Shown: piece by piece, positions 10,924-18,622 of the stretch
Position numbering within the stretch: position 1 is the first letter of the stretch
Layout: each line of letters begins with the position of its first letter
DNA from: Caldalkalibacillus uzonensis
GTDB lineage: Bacteria; Bacillota; Bacilli; Caldalkalibacillales; Caldalkalibacillaceae
NCBI RefSeq assembly: GCF_030814135.1
Contig: NZ_JAUSUQ010000002.1
Span: 124,001-188,000 of the forward strand
Length of the DNA stretch: 64,000 nt
Direction of reading: 5' to 3'
The notes under the pieces: generated by a model
What the model saw: only the letters and a program-made list of their open reading frames with translations
Databases searched by the model: none
What the model was told of the DNA's origin: nothing
Program-made: the position numbers and the translations under genes

Positions 10924-11205
10924 TTATCCCCCCTCTATTGGGGGGATCAGTTCGATCCGGTCCCCATCATGCACCTGTTCATCCCAGTCCATAAATTCTC
11001 CATTGCGGACCAGAAAGCAAACCTCCTGTTCGGGAATGCCCAGCGAACGGATGATGCTTTTGATGCCATGACTGTCTGTTTTCAGCTTTACCCACCGCTT
11101 ATCATCCCCAAAAGGCTCCCCTTGCTGCAGATAATGTTCCAAATGCCCATAGGCTCTGAGATAAATAAGCATCCCGATCCCTTCTTTGCCAATGACTCTG
11201 TTCAT
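10924..11205 (-). CDS. MoaD/ThiS-like sulfur carrier associated with aldehyde ferredoxin oxidoreductase
   Basis: 93 aa beta-grasp protein ending in Gly-Gly (PPIEGG), the tail that is adenylated and thiocarboxylated in MoaD/ThiS proteins. The core has LIYLRAYGHLEHYL at the start and DGDRIELIPPIEGG at the end. ATG at 11205 follows GAGGTAAAAC; an internal ATG at residue 12 is the main alternative and would give a length nearer to typical MoaD. It lies directly downstream of the aldehyde ferredoxin oxidoreductase gene, a pairing seen for tungstopterin enzymes, so it probably supplies dithiolene sulfur for that cofactor. The stop codon abuts the mtaD remnant. Confidence 0.82.
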   Translation of the reverse strand: MNRVIGKEGIGMLIYLRAYGHLEHYLQQGEPFGDDKRWVKLKTDSHGIKSIIRSLGIPEQEVCFLVRNGEFMDWDEQVHDGDRIELIPPIEGG

Positions 11206-11247
11206 GTTTTACCTCACATCGCACGCTCTGTCACGGTGGTAAATACA

Positions 11248-13128
11248 TCAGCCTTGCTCAATGGAGGTGACTTCCCTGGCAGCGCTATCCCGTGCCCATA
11301 AAATACCCAATTCGGTCAGTTTGCCGTTTGTGGGTACACCTTGTTCATCCCAGCCCATCATCTGGTAATAATAGCGGATGGCCTGCCGGAAGTCCTCTTC
11401 CGAGGGGGCTTTGCCTTTAATATACCCTGCCTTAAACGGCTTGAAAAACCGCTTGGGCAGACGGTCATCCTCCGCTGTAAATCCTTCCCGTAAATTAAAG
11501 AGACGCGTTAGCGTAGCGGCCCGTTCGCCTACTTTCATCAATTCCCACACATTGGTGTCCCAGCCCGTGACGCCATTGGTCAACTCCACAAGATGATCAA
11601 TGGTCCAGGGTAAAAACTGGCACACCACCGCACTGTTCATATAATGGCGCCAATTGGTAAAATACACCAGCATGCGCATCTTCTCCGGGCCGATATCATC
11701 GGCAGGAACTGGCTTAAAGGCACCTAACGGTTTGAAAAAGTCCACGTTTTTGGCTGTTCCCGTATCGTGCAGGTTGTGGCAATGATCGGCTCCAGTCGGG
11801 GAAATGGCGTAGCCGACACCCATCCCCTGCTTCAAGCGGGGTTCATGCATGGGTAACTCCAGACCTTTGATATGCAGAGCAAACTCCCCTGTCCCGCCGC
11901 CAATCTCATCAGCAAAGCGCATGCTGCCTTCAGCCAAGAGATCGCCAACACCTTCCCTCCGGCATATTTTCTCGCTCAGGGTCAACAGGGCTTCGGCATT
12001 GCCCCAGGTCAGCTCAATCCCGTCGGTATCCGCTGTGGTGATGATGCCTCTCTCATAGGCTTCCATGGCACAGGCAATGGTCACACCCAGCGAAATGACA
12101 TCCACTCCGTAAGCATTGCACCGCTCCGTCGCTTTCATCAGAGCAGCCAGATCGCTAATGCCCAGGTTAGAACCGATCGCACTCAAATGTTCATACTCTG
12201 CTCCACCAAATCGGCCGTCCACCTGATGTTCCTCCGACTCCACCACCCGTTTGCAACGGATGGGACAGGCGTTACAGGTATCGTCCTTCACTTTAAACTG
12301 GCTGTGCATCGCCTCGCCGGAAATCTGTTCAGCATATTCAAAGGAAGGATCCCTGAAATTGCGGGTAGGCAAGCCGCTGACCCGGTTTAACGGTTGTACA
12401 ACCCCTGAGGTGCCCATCTTGTGAAAGCCCTTGGTCAGCTCGGCATGGTTCTTGCCCATCCAGGCCGCCAGCTCCTTCACCCTCTGAGGATTGCTCATCT
12501 TGGGCATTTGCTTGCCCTTGACCACAATGGCTTTCAGTTTTTTGGAGCCCATCACAGCCCCCATTCCGGTCCGTCCCACCATGCGGTTGATGTCATTGAC
12601 CACTGTGGCATAGCGGACCAGGTTTTCCCCGGCAATACCGCATTGGCATACTTTAGCCCCCCGGCCATGCTTTGCTTTTAAGTATTGATCTACATAAGCC
12701 GTGTCTTTACCCCAAAGGTCGCTGGCATCATGAATCGTCACCTGTCCATCCTCAATGGCAATATAGACAGGTTGCTCTGCCTTGCCTTCCACAATCACGG
12801 CATCGTACCCTGCCCGCTTTAAAAAGGAGCCCCAAAACCCGCCTGCTTCACCGTCACCATACGCTCCTGTCAAAGGGGACTTGGCCCCCACACTGTTGCG
12901 TCCCGCTCCGCCAAACGGTTCACCGGTCAGCGGTCCGGCGGCAAAAATCAGCTTGTTGTCCGGTCCCAATGGATCAATCCCAGGCTCCAACTCCTTGTAC
13001 AAGTAATAGGCAATCAGGCCTCTGCCGCCGTGATACATCCGGTACCAGGCCTCATCCGGCCGGTCGATGGAATGAGTCCCCTGCGTTAAATTGACCCGTA
13101 ATATTTGACCGTTAATTCCTAAACTCAT
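11248..13128 (-). CDS. Aldehyde ferredoxin oxidoreductase (tungsto-bispterin enzyme)
   Basis: 626 aa cytoplasmic enzyme oxidising aldehydes to carboxylic acids with ferredoxin as acceptor; contains a W (or Mo) bis-pterin and one [4Fe-4S] cluster. The cluster cysteines appear as CNACPIRC near residue 283, with the likely fourth Cys in NSAVVCQFL near the C-terminus. Pterin-binding motifs include YHGGRGLIAYYL near the N-terminus, AYGDGEAGGFWG, and GADHCHNLHDTGTAKN. ATG at 13128 follows GGAGGGCAGGGT; the in-frame ATG at 13173 lacks a ribosome site. A MoaD-like gene follows 42 bp later. Family substrates include acetaldehyde, formaldehyde, glyceraldehyde-3-phosphate and aromatic aldehydes; which one applies is not evident. 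It is unusual but not unknown in Bacillaceae. Confidence 0.93.
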   Translation of the reverse strand: MSLGINGQILRVNLTQGTHSIDRPDEAWYRMYHGGRGLIAYYLYKELEPGIDPLGPDNKLIFAAGPLTGEPFGGAGRNSVGAKSPLTGAYGDGEAGGFWGSFLKRAGYDAVIVEGKAEQPVYIAIEDGQVTIHDASDLWGKDTAYVDQYLKAKHGRGAKVCQCGIAGENLVRYATVVNDINRMVGRTGMGAVMGSKKLKAIVVKGKQMPKMSNPQRVKELAAWMGKNHAELTKGFHKMGTSGVVQPLNRVSGLPTRNFRDPSFEYAEQISGEAMHSQFKVKDDTCNACPIRCKRVVESEEHQVDGRFGGAEYEHLSAIGSNLGISDLAALMKATERCNAYGVDVISLGVTIACAMEAYERGIITTADTDGIELTWGNAEALLTLSEKICRREGVGDLLAEGSMRFADEIGGGTGEFALHIKGLELPMHEPRLKQGMGVGYAISPTGADHCHNLHDTGTAKNVDFFKPLGAFKPVPADDIGPEKMRMLVYFTNWRHYMNSAVVCQFLPWTIDHLVELTNGVTGWDTNVWELMKVGERAATLTRLFNLREGFTAEDDRLPKRFFKPFKAGYIKGKAPSEEDFRQAIRYYYQMMGWDEQGVPTNGKLTELGILWARDSAAREVTSIEQG

Positions 13129-13216
13129 ACCCTGCCCTCCCTTTGCTTTCTTGTTATATGTATTCGCAACCATACACCCTTTTTCCTTTTTTTCGCCTAA
13201 CTAAAGTTTTTAATAG

Positions 13217-13244
13217 TTGATTTTAAGTAAAATTATGTTAAAAT
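13217..13244 (+). promoter_or_regulatory. Sigma-A-type promoter for the FAD dehydrogenase gene
   Basis: TTGATT, 16-bp AT-rich spacer, TAAAAT, ending 85 bp before the ATG at 13330. The spacing and AT-rich context fit a vegetative promoter; assigned by eye. Confidence 0.55.
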
Positions 13245-13329
13245 AAACACGGTTTGTGGTAAATACGAACTTTTTAAACAACCCGTCTTTTTATTGTTCG
13301 TCTTTATCTTTAACGTGAGGTGATTGCCC

Positions 13330-14796
13330 ATGTATGATGTCATTATTGTCGGGGCCGGACCGGCCGGGATCTTTGCAGCCTATGAGCTCACCTTGAAAGC
13401 ACCAGGAGCCAAAGTGCTGCTTATTGATAAAGGACTGGATATTTATGCCCGGCGCTGTCCGATTTTGGAGCGCAAAATTAAAAAATGCCCGCCAGCTACA
13501 GCGAAAAAAGACTATGCCGGCTGTTTGCCCGCCTGTTCCATCACCAATGGATTCGGAGGGGCTGGCGCATATTCAGATGGAAAGTTTAATATCACCACTG
13601 AATTTGGCGGTTGGTTAACCGATTATTTAGATAAACGTATCGTATATGACCTCATCACCTATGTGGATGAAATTAACCTGAAGCATGGTGCAACCACATC
13701 CATAACAGACCCAACCAGTGAAGCTGTCAAGGAAATTGAGAAAAAAGGATTGGCAGCAGGCTTAAAATTATTAAGGGCCAACGTTCGTCATTTGGGAACG
13801 GAACAAAACCTGGAAATACTGAAGAGTATCTTTGAGTATTTAAGCGATAAAATTGAGATGCGTTTCAAAACAGAAGTGGCAGACTTGCTGACTGAAGAAG
13901 AAAACGGCAAGCTGAAAGTGAACGGCATCATTTTGAAAAAGAACGGCGAGGAAATCAGAGGCAGACACGTGCTCATTGCCCCAGGGCGGGACGGATCAGC
14001 CTGGCTGGCTGACCTGCTCCGCAAACGGAATATCAGGATGAAAAATAATCAGGTAGATATTGGCGTACGAGTGGAAACCTTAAACACCATTATGGAAGAG
14101 GTCAACACCCACCTGTATGAAGGTAAGTTTATCTATAACAGCTCAGTGGGCACAAGAGTGAGAACGTTCTGCAGCAACCCTTCCGGCCATGTGGTGGTAG
14201 AGAACCACAGCGGTGTCATGCTGGCTAATGGACACAGCTACAGAGATGAAGCGCTTGGTTCAGAGAACACCAACTTCGCTCTCTTGGTTTCCCATGAGTT
14301 CTCTGAACCGTTTGACAGACCAAACGAATATGCCCGACGTATTGGAACATTAGCCAATGAGTTATCTGGAGGATCCATCCTGGTGCAAACCTTTGGAGAT
14401 ATCATGCGAGGCAGACGCTCCACTGAGAAACGGATCAAAGAAGGTTTTGTGGAACCTACACTGAAAGAGGCTGTTCCCGGTGATCTGACCAAAGTACTGC
14501 CTTATGCCACAATGAAGAGCATTATTGAAATGATTGAAGCGTTAAACCATGTCACTCCGGGACTGGCCACTGAGCACACCTTGTTGTACGGTGTGGAGGC
14601 CAAATTTTACTCAGCCCGTCCCTATTTAACTGAGCACCTGGAAGTGGAAGAAGTTAGCAACCTGTATGCTGCTGGAGACGGCGCAGGGTTGACCCGGGGA
14701 CTGGCCCAAGCATCTGCTTCAGGGGTTTGGGTTGCCCGCCATATCGTAGAGAAGCTCAATACTTCCTCCTCAGTACACATTGTTGCTACAAATTAA
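13330..14796 (+). CDS. FAD-dependent dehydrogenase (COG2509-type)
   Basis: 488 aa flavoprotein of unassigned physiological role. The N-terminal FAD dinucleotide fold is IIVGAGPAGIFAAYEL with a second FAD motif ending in LYAAGDGAGLTRGLAQASASG near the C-terminus. A CPILERKIKKCPPA segment and CLPACSITNGFGGAGAYSDGKFN are characteristic of this Firmicutes family. ATG at 13330 follows GAGGTGA with a 6-nt spacer; an in-frame TTG at 13324 sits too close to that site. It is monocistronic, divergent from the aldehyde oxidoreductase gene, and preceded by a promoter-like sequence. A simple hairpin lies after the stop. The substrate is not identifiable from the sequence. Confidence 0.85.
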   Translation: MYDVIIVGAGPAGIFAAYELTLKAPGAKVLLIDKGLDIYARRCPILERKIKKCPPATAKKDYAGCLPACSITNGFGGAGAYSDGKFNITTEFGGWLTDYLDKRIVYDLITYVDEINLKHGATTSITDPTSEAVKEIEKKGLAAGLKLLRANVRHLGTEQNLEILKSIFEYLSDKIEMRFKTEVADLLTEEENGKLKVNGIILKKNGEEIRGRHVLIAPGRDGSAWLADLLRKRNIRMKNNQVDIGVRVETLNTIMEEVNTHLYEGKFIYNSSVGTRVRTFCSNPSGHVVVENHSGVMLANGHSYRDEALGSENTNFALLVSHEFSEPFDRPNEYARRIGTLANELSGGSILVQTFGDIMRGRRSTEKRIKEGFVEPTLKEAVPGDLTKVLPYATMKSIIEMIEALNHVTPGLATEHTLLYGVEAKFYSARPYLTEHLEVEEVSNLYAAGDGAGLTRGLAQASASGVWVARHIVEKLNTSSSVHIVATN

Positions 14797-14835
14797 CACC
14801 CTTATTCTACTGGGAAATGGTCATACTAAGTGACG

Positions 14836-14865
14836 GATGAGCTTTACCAACCTGGTTAGCTCATC
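14836..14865 (+). terminator. Possible weak terminator after the FAD dehydrogenase gene
   Basis: Stem GATGAGCT / AGCTCATC enclosing a further pairable ACC/GGT segment. It is followed by TATTCC rather than a run of T, so termination may be weak. Confidence 0.4.
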
Positions 14866-14895
14866 TATTCCAACGGCGAAAAGGAGTGCATCCCG

Positions 14896-15060
14896 GTGGC
14901 TAAAAACCGTAACAACCAGCGGAACAGAAACGAGCGAAACATCAACATTCGTGACGTTGTTCCGGTGGAAGAGTTTGCTGGAGAATATGAGGGTGCTGAA
15001 GCAGTAACCAATCGCAGAAAAAATGAGCCAGAAGATTACAACTTAAACGAGTACTGCTAA
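14896..15060 (+). CDS. Small Asn/Arg/Glu-rich hypothetical protein
   Basis: 54 aa, start GTG at 14896 with AAGGAG nine bases upstream, stop at 15060. The N-terminus is strongly basic and Asn-rich (VAKNRNNQRNRNERN), the rest acidic, ending in NLNEYC. No membrane segment or known motif is seen. The composition and size resemble small spore-associated proteins of Bacillaceae, which is only an analogy. It is followed by a clear GC-rich terminator, which supports a real transcript. Function unknown. Confidence 0.65.
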   Translation: MAKNRNNQRNRNERNINIRDVVPVEEFAGEYEGAEAVTNRRKNEPEDYNLNEYC

Positions 15061-15077
15061 ATTCGCCGTTATATTGA

Positions 15078-15104
15078 GGGGGCGGCCTTTTATAGGCCGT
15101 CCCC
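15078..15104 (+). terminator. Terminator after the 54-aa gene
   Basis: Stem of 11 pairs, GGGGGCGGCCT / AGGCCGTCCCC (one G-T pair) around TTTAT, followed by AAGTTATTAATTA. The strong GC stem makes a terminator likely despite the short T-run. Confidence 0.7.
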
Positions 15105-15144
15105 AAGTTATTAATTAGCTATCTGAGTAAATCTCTCACTCCCT

Positions 15145-15173
15145 TTCACGAATATACTCAGTCATGCTAAAAT
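15145..15173 (+). promoter_or_regulatory. Sigma-A-type promoter for namA
   Basis: TTCACG, 17-bp spacer, TAAAAT with TGC just before the -10 box (extended -10), 55 bp before the namA start. Assigned by eye. Confidence 0.5.
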
Positions 15174-15228
15174 ATTTAGTAAGACGAAAAAACTTCAACA
15201 ACAAAACTGTGTAAAGGAATGTGAGGCG

Positions 15229-16242
15229 ATGAACATGCTGTTTAGCCCCTATACCATTAAGAACGTGACCTTTAAAAACCGGATCGTCATGTCTCCGATG
15301 TGCATGTATTCTTGCATGAAAGGGGATGGAAAAGTAACGGACTGGCATCGTGTCCATTATACCAGCCGAGCAGTGGGCCAGGTTGGCCTGATTATTGTGG
15401 AAGCCTCTGCCGTTACCCCCCAAGGGCGTATTTCTGTGCATGACTTGGGGGTCTGGAGTGACGAGCATATTGAGGGTTTGGAGGAATTGGTCCGCTTGAG
15501 CCATGAGCACGGCGCCAAAATTGGCATCCAGTTGGCCCATGCCGGACGCAAAGCTACCGTTGATGGTCCGATTATCGCTCCGTCAGCTATTCCGTTTAAT
15601 GATAAGTTGGAAACCCCTCAAGCAATGACGGCGGAACAAATCAAAGAAACCATTACCGCATTTCAACATGCTGCACGCCGGGCCAAAGCAGCTGGGTTTG
15701 ACGTTGTGGAAATCCATGCTGCTCATGGATATTTGATCAATGAATTCCTCTCTCCTTTGAGCAATAAGCGCAATGATACATATGGGGGTGACCGTGACTG
15801 CCGTTACCGTTTCCTGCAAGAGGTGATTGAAGCGGTTAAACAGGAGTGGGAAGGTCCACTGTTTGTGCGCATTTCGGCTAGTGATTATCATCCGGATGGA
15901 TTAGATATTGAGGATTACGTTTATTATGCCCAAAAAATGAAAGCACAAGGCGTGGACCTGATTGATTGCAGTTCCGGTGGGGTTGTGCCGGCTAAAATTA
16001 ATGTTTACCCGGGATATCAGGTGCCTTTTGCAGAAAGAATCAAAAAAGAGGCAGGGGTAGCCACCGGAGCGGTAGGCCTGATCACCAGTGCTTTACAGGC
16101 AGAGGAAATTTTACAAAATGAACGGGCCGACCTAGTTTTTCTGGCTCGTGAACTGTTACGTGATCCCTATTGGCCAAGACGGGCCGCACAGGAATTAAAC
16201 GTGGATATTGAAGCCCCCCGTCAATATGAACGGGGCTGGTAA
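15229..16242 (+). CDS. namA: NADPH dehydrogenase NamA (YqjM), Old Yellow Enzyme family
   Basis: 337 aa FMN flavoprotein that reduces alpha,beta-unsaturated carbonyls and nitro compounds with NADPH; thought to act in electrophile detoxification. It closely follows B. subtilis YqjM from memory. MSPMCMYS contains the Cys that tunes FMN and the Tyr of the active site; [29 protein letters not shown] with the substrate-binding His pair, and the C-terminal QYERGW carrying the arginine that reaches into the neighbouring subunit are all present. ATG at 15229 follows GTGAGGCG. It is monocistronic with its own promoter-like sequence, and cotF begins 70 bp after it. Confidence 0.96.
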   Translation: MNMLFSPYTIKNVTFKNRIVMSPMCMYSCMKGDGKVTDWHRVHYTSRAVGQVGLIIVEASAVTPQGRISVHDLGVWSDEHIEGLEELVRLSHEHGAKIGIQLAHAGRKATVDGPIIAPSAIPFNDKLETPQAMTAEQIKETITAFQHAARRAKAAGFDVVEIHAAHGYLINEFLSPLSNKRNDTYGGDRDCRYRFLQEVIEAVKQEWEGPLFVRISASDYHPDGLDIEDYVYYAQKMKAQGVDLIDCSSGGVVPAKINVYPGYQVPFAERIKKEAGVATGAVGLITSALQAEEILQNERADLVFLARELLRDPYWPRRAAQELNVDIEAPRQYERGW

Positions 16243-16312
16243 AACTCACAAGCCATACTTTAATCTATTTTGGGTACCTTATGAAAGGGGGAATTCTGAA
16301 GGGAGGATCATC

Positions 16313-16876
16313 ATGCCTTACGGTGCCCATGAAGCGATGGAAGCCCATGAAATACTAAGCGATACGATCAACATGATTGACCACTTCGCCATGTATGCCA
16401 CTCAATGTCAAGATGCTGAACTGGTACAAATCCTGAACCGGCACATTGACCAAGCCATTCAGCATTATAACAACCTGGTGGAATATACCCATGATTATTC
16501 ACAGGTACCTAATACAGCCACGCACACCCGATCACCTGTCCAGCCAGGTCAAATTCACTATGGATTGACCAACCCTCAACAAAAAGCACCACAGCTGCGG
16601 ATGAGTACCATGTCCACCCAGCAAATCGCCCATGCCGTTTTATCTGCGCATAAAAATTCGGCTAAAAATCACATGAGTGCCGCTCTGGAATGTGCCGATC
16701 CCAATGTCCGCCAGCTGATGGTCGACGGGGCTGTAGCCTGCGAGCAAGCCGCTTATGAAATTTTCCGCTATATGAACCAAAAAGGATGGTACCAAGTGCC
16801 CACCCTTGACAATCATACGGCCAAAACGATGCTGCACAGTTACAAGGCTGTTCAGCAGCCGCAGCCTCAAATGTAA
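16313..16876 (+). CDS. CotF-family spore coat protein
   Basis: 187 aa protein with two related helical blocks of the coat protein F family: residues about 5-60 (AHEAMEAHEILSDTINMIDH) and 105-165 (TQQIAHAVLSAHKNSAKNH, then CADPNVRQLMVDGAVACEQAAYEIFRYMNQKGWY). ATG at 16313 follows GGGAGG; an open frame to 16208 overlaps namA and lacks a ribosome site. Members are deposited in the spore coat or mother cell late in sporulation. A CATACTTTA sequence at about 16254 resembles the sigma-K -10 box, but no matching -35 element was found. A strong terminator follows. Confidence 0.88.
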   Translation: MPYGAHEAMEAHEILSDTINMIDHFAMYATQCQDAELVQILNRHIDQAIQHYNNLVEYTHDYSQVPNTATHTRSPVQPGQIHYGLTNPQQKAPQLRMSTMSTQQIAHAVLSAHKNSAKNHMSAALECADPNVRQLMVDGAVACEQAAYEIFRYMNQKGWYQVPTLDNHTAKTMLHSYKAVQQPQPQM

Positions 16877-17086
16877 TCATCCCCCATCCCCCAACAACAA
16901 CTGTTGGGGGATTTTCAGGTGGTAGTCCGCTGGATCAACCCACTTTTGAAATGGCCAGTCTACTTGCCACTGGTTTGTCAATTTTTTCAGCTTTTGGCGT
17001 ACGGAGTCAGGCAGTGGGAGTGCAATAAACAGACGTTTTGTAACCCTTGTCTTTTTTCCAAGTGACTCAATGCTTCTTATCATCAT
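16877..17086 (-). pseudogene. 3'-truncated RNA 2',3'-cyclic phosphodiesterase (thpR/ligT) remnant
   Basis: 69 codons carrying only the N-terminus of the 2H phosphoesterase family: KRLFIALPLPDSVRQKLKK followed by WVDPADYHL, where the first catalytic HxT motif (normally in a YHLTLKF context) should begin. Homology breaks off exactly there and the frame runs into the cotF terminator and stops next to the cotF stop codon. About two thirds of the enzyme and both HxT motifs are missing, so it is non-functional. Its start ATG (17086) overlaps the stop of the HAD gene in an ATGA-type junction, showing that the two were once translationally coupled. Confidence 0.8.
16888..16910 (+). terminator. Terminator of cotF
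   Basis: Perfect nine-pair stem CCCCCAACA / TGTTGGGGG with a five-base loop, followed by ATTTTC. It lies 11 bp after the cotF stop and now also sits inside the truncated thpR frame on the other strand. Confidence 0.85.
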
Positions 17087-17757
17087 GTGACAACTCTCTT
17101 TTCTGCCCAAGCTTCTACCCAAGTGACAAATTGTCTAAAATGGTTCACATATGTTGCAGGGATTACTCCTTGCTCACGCATACGTTCTTCATCCCCTTTG
17201 TAGGCCACGAAATCGATACCTGCTGATTGAGCCGCTTTACCATCAATCCATGAATCTCCCAGCATAACCCAGCTTTTTACCTCAGGAAAACGTTGCTTCA
17301 CGACTAGAAGACCGCTTGGTGCCGGTTTTAGCACCTCCATTTGATCCCTCCCTATAACAGTGTCCATATATGGGAGGATACCGGTTCCTTCTAAAGCTAA
17401 GGAAGCAGAAGCATAGGCATTATTGGTTACGACTGTCAAGATGATCTTTTTCTTTTTCAATTTAGCAAGCCCCTGCTTAACTCCCTGTTCCAATTGCACA
17501 TTCTTCATCCCTAATGTTTCATGCTTAGTCACAATATTAAATATTTCCTGTGTTAACCGGTCTTTTTCGTCCGGGTTTTCGACCAGGCTTTTGCCCCTTT
17601 CAATCACCTGAGCCGGTGTGATTTCCCGTTCATAAATCGCTCTTGTGCCAATCTTGTTCTCCAGCAGAAAGCTAACGATTTCCTCTCTCATCGCTTTGAA
17701 GTTAATGCGGGATTGCAAAAGCGTATTATCCATATCAAACATAATGCCCAATTGCAC
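17083..17757 (-). CDS. HAD-superfamily hydrolase
   Basis: 224 aa phosphatase-like protein. HAD motif I is FDMDNTLLQ near residue 6, motif II is TVVTNN, motif III uses a Lys near the VLKPAPSG segment, and motif IV is MLGDSWIDGKAA. An alpha-helical cap lies between motifs I and II. GTG at 17757 follows GGAGGGAGA with a 6-nt spacer; the longer ATG frame to 17796 has no ribosome site and would add 13 non-homologous residues. The stop codon overlaps the start of the thpR remnant. The substrate is unknown; small phosphorylated metabolites are usual for this class (phosphoglycolate phosphatase-like). Confidence 0.87.
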   Translation of the reverse strand: MQLGIMFDMDNTLLQSRINFKAMREEIVSFLLENKIGTRAIYEREITPAQVIERGKSLVENPDEKDRLTQEIFNIVTKHETLGMKNVQLEQGVKQGLAKLKKKKIILTVVTNNAYASASLALEGTGILPYMDTVIGRDQMEVLKPAPSGLLVVKQRFPEVKSWVMLGDSWIDGKAAQSAGIDFVAYKGDEERMREQGVIPATYVNHFRQFVTWVEAWAEKRVVT

Positions 17758-17935
17758 GTTTATCTCCCTCCGCCACTCCTCTTTTCCACATGCCATCCTC
17801 TCCTTTTACTATAACAAATCTCCATCAAAATACCCATATCTTTCCTTAAGACTATCTTTTTTGCTGAAAGAGTGATATACTATAAATACTAGTGTCAGAA
17901 TTTTTATGATTCATATTTTGATTGGAGGAGATCAT

Positions 17936-18517
17936 ATGCCATTAGAAGGAAGAGCTCTGTTATTTGTGGGACCGGACGGATCAGGACGTTTTACACTAGC
18001 TAATGCCATCGGTGTCACGTTAAATATACCAATGGTCACCTCCTATACGACCCGGCCTAAGCGGCCCCGTGAGACGGATGGAAAGGAATATCACTTTGTA
18101 TCTGAGGACAAATTTAAAGCCATGCAGGAAGCGAATGAATTTATTGAAGTGGTCCAATCGGACGATTTTTACTACGGGATTCGTAAAGAAGATTGCCAGC
18201 AACTCTTGGAAAAAGCGGGCAGTTTCTTCGCTATCCTGAGTCCTGAGGGCTGTGAGATTTTCAAACGGGAATTTACCAATACCTTAACCATATTCGTCTA
18301 TGCTGACCGGGACACTGTTGTGCAACGGCAAATTGAGCGGGGAGATGACCCGGAAACGATCAAGCGTCACTTAAGCCACTATGAAGAAATTATGGCCTAT
18401 AAAGACAAATGCGACATTGCTATTCCCAACTATGACTTGGCCAGCACCGCCCAGGAACTGACCAACCGGATTGAAAAGTTTCTGGGCATTGAACACCATC
18501 CTGACAGCAAGTATTAA
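17936..18517 (+). CDS. Guanylate-kinase-like protein with altered P-loop
   Basis: 193 aa with guanylate kinase fold. The nucleotide-monophosphate-binding stretch SYTTRPKRPRETDGKEYHFV matches true guanylate kinases well, and the lid-region arginines (RQIERGDDPE) are present. The P-loop reads GPDGSGRFTL instead of the usual GPSGxGKGT: the catalytic Lys is replaced by Arg and the following Gly by Phe. The essential gmk gene would be expected elsewhere on the chromosome, so this is probably a paralogue with reduced or different activity. ATG at 17936 follows GGAGGAG; the open frame to 17906 lacks a ribosome site. It is the first of a short run with the DUF418 gene 105 bp downstream. Confidence 0.82.
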   Translation: MPLEGRALLFVGPDGSGRFTLANAIGVTLNIPMVTSYTTRPKRPRETDGKEYHFVSEDKFKAMQEANEFIEVVQSDDFYYGIRKEDCQQLLEKAGSFFAILSPEGCEIFKREFTNTLTIFVYADRDTVVQRQIERGDDPETIKRHLSHYEEIMAYKDKCDIAIPNYDLASTAQELTNRIEKFLGIEHHPDSKY

Positions 18518-18622
18518 GCCAGCAAATACTACACAGCCAATTACGAACAGCGGATGCGGGAGAGTGGTTCTCAGCCATTCTCCTTTTGTGTGTACGACAT
18601 AATTAAGGAGCTGAAGCACAAG

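Noticed and set aside
11872-12390. 172-codon plus-strand frame
   Set aside because: Antisense inside the aldehyde ferredoxin oxidoreductase gene; no family features.
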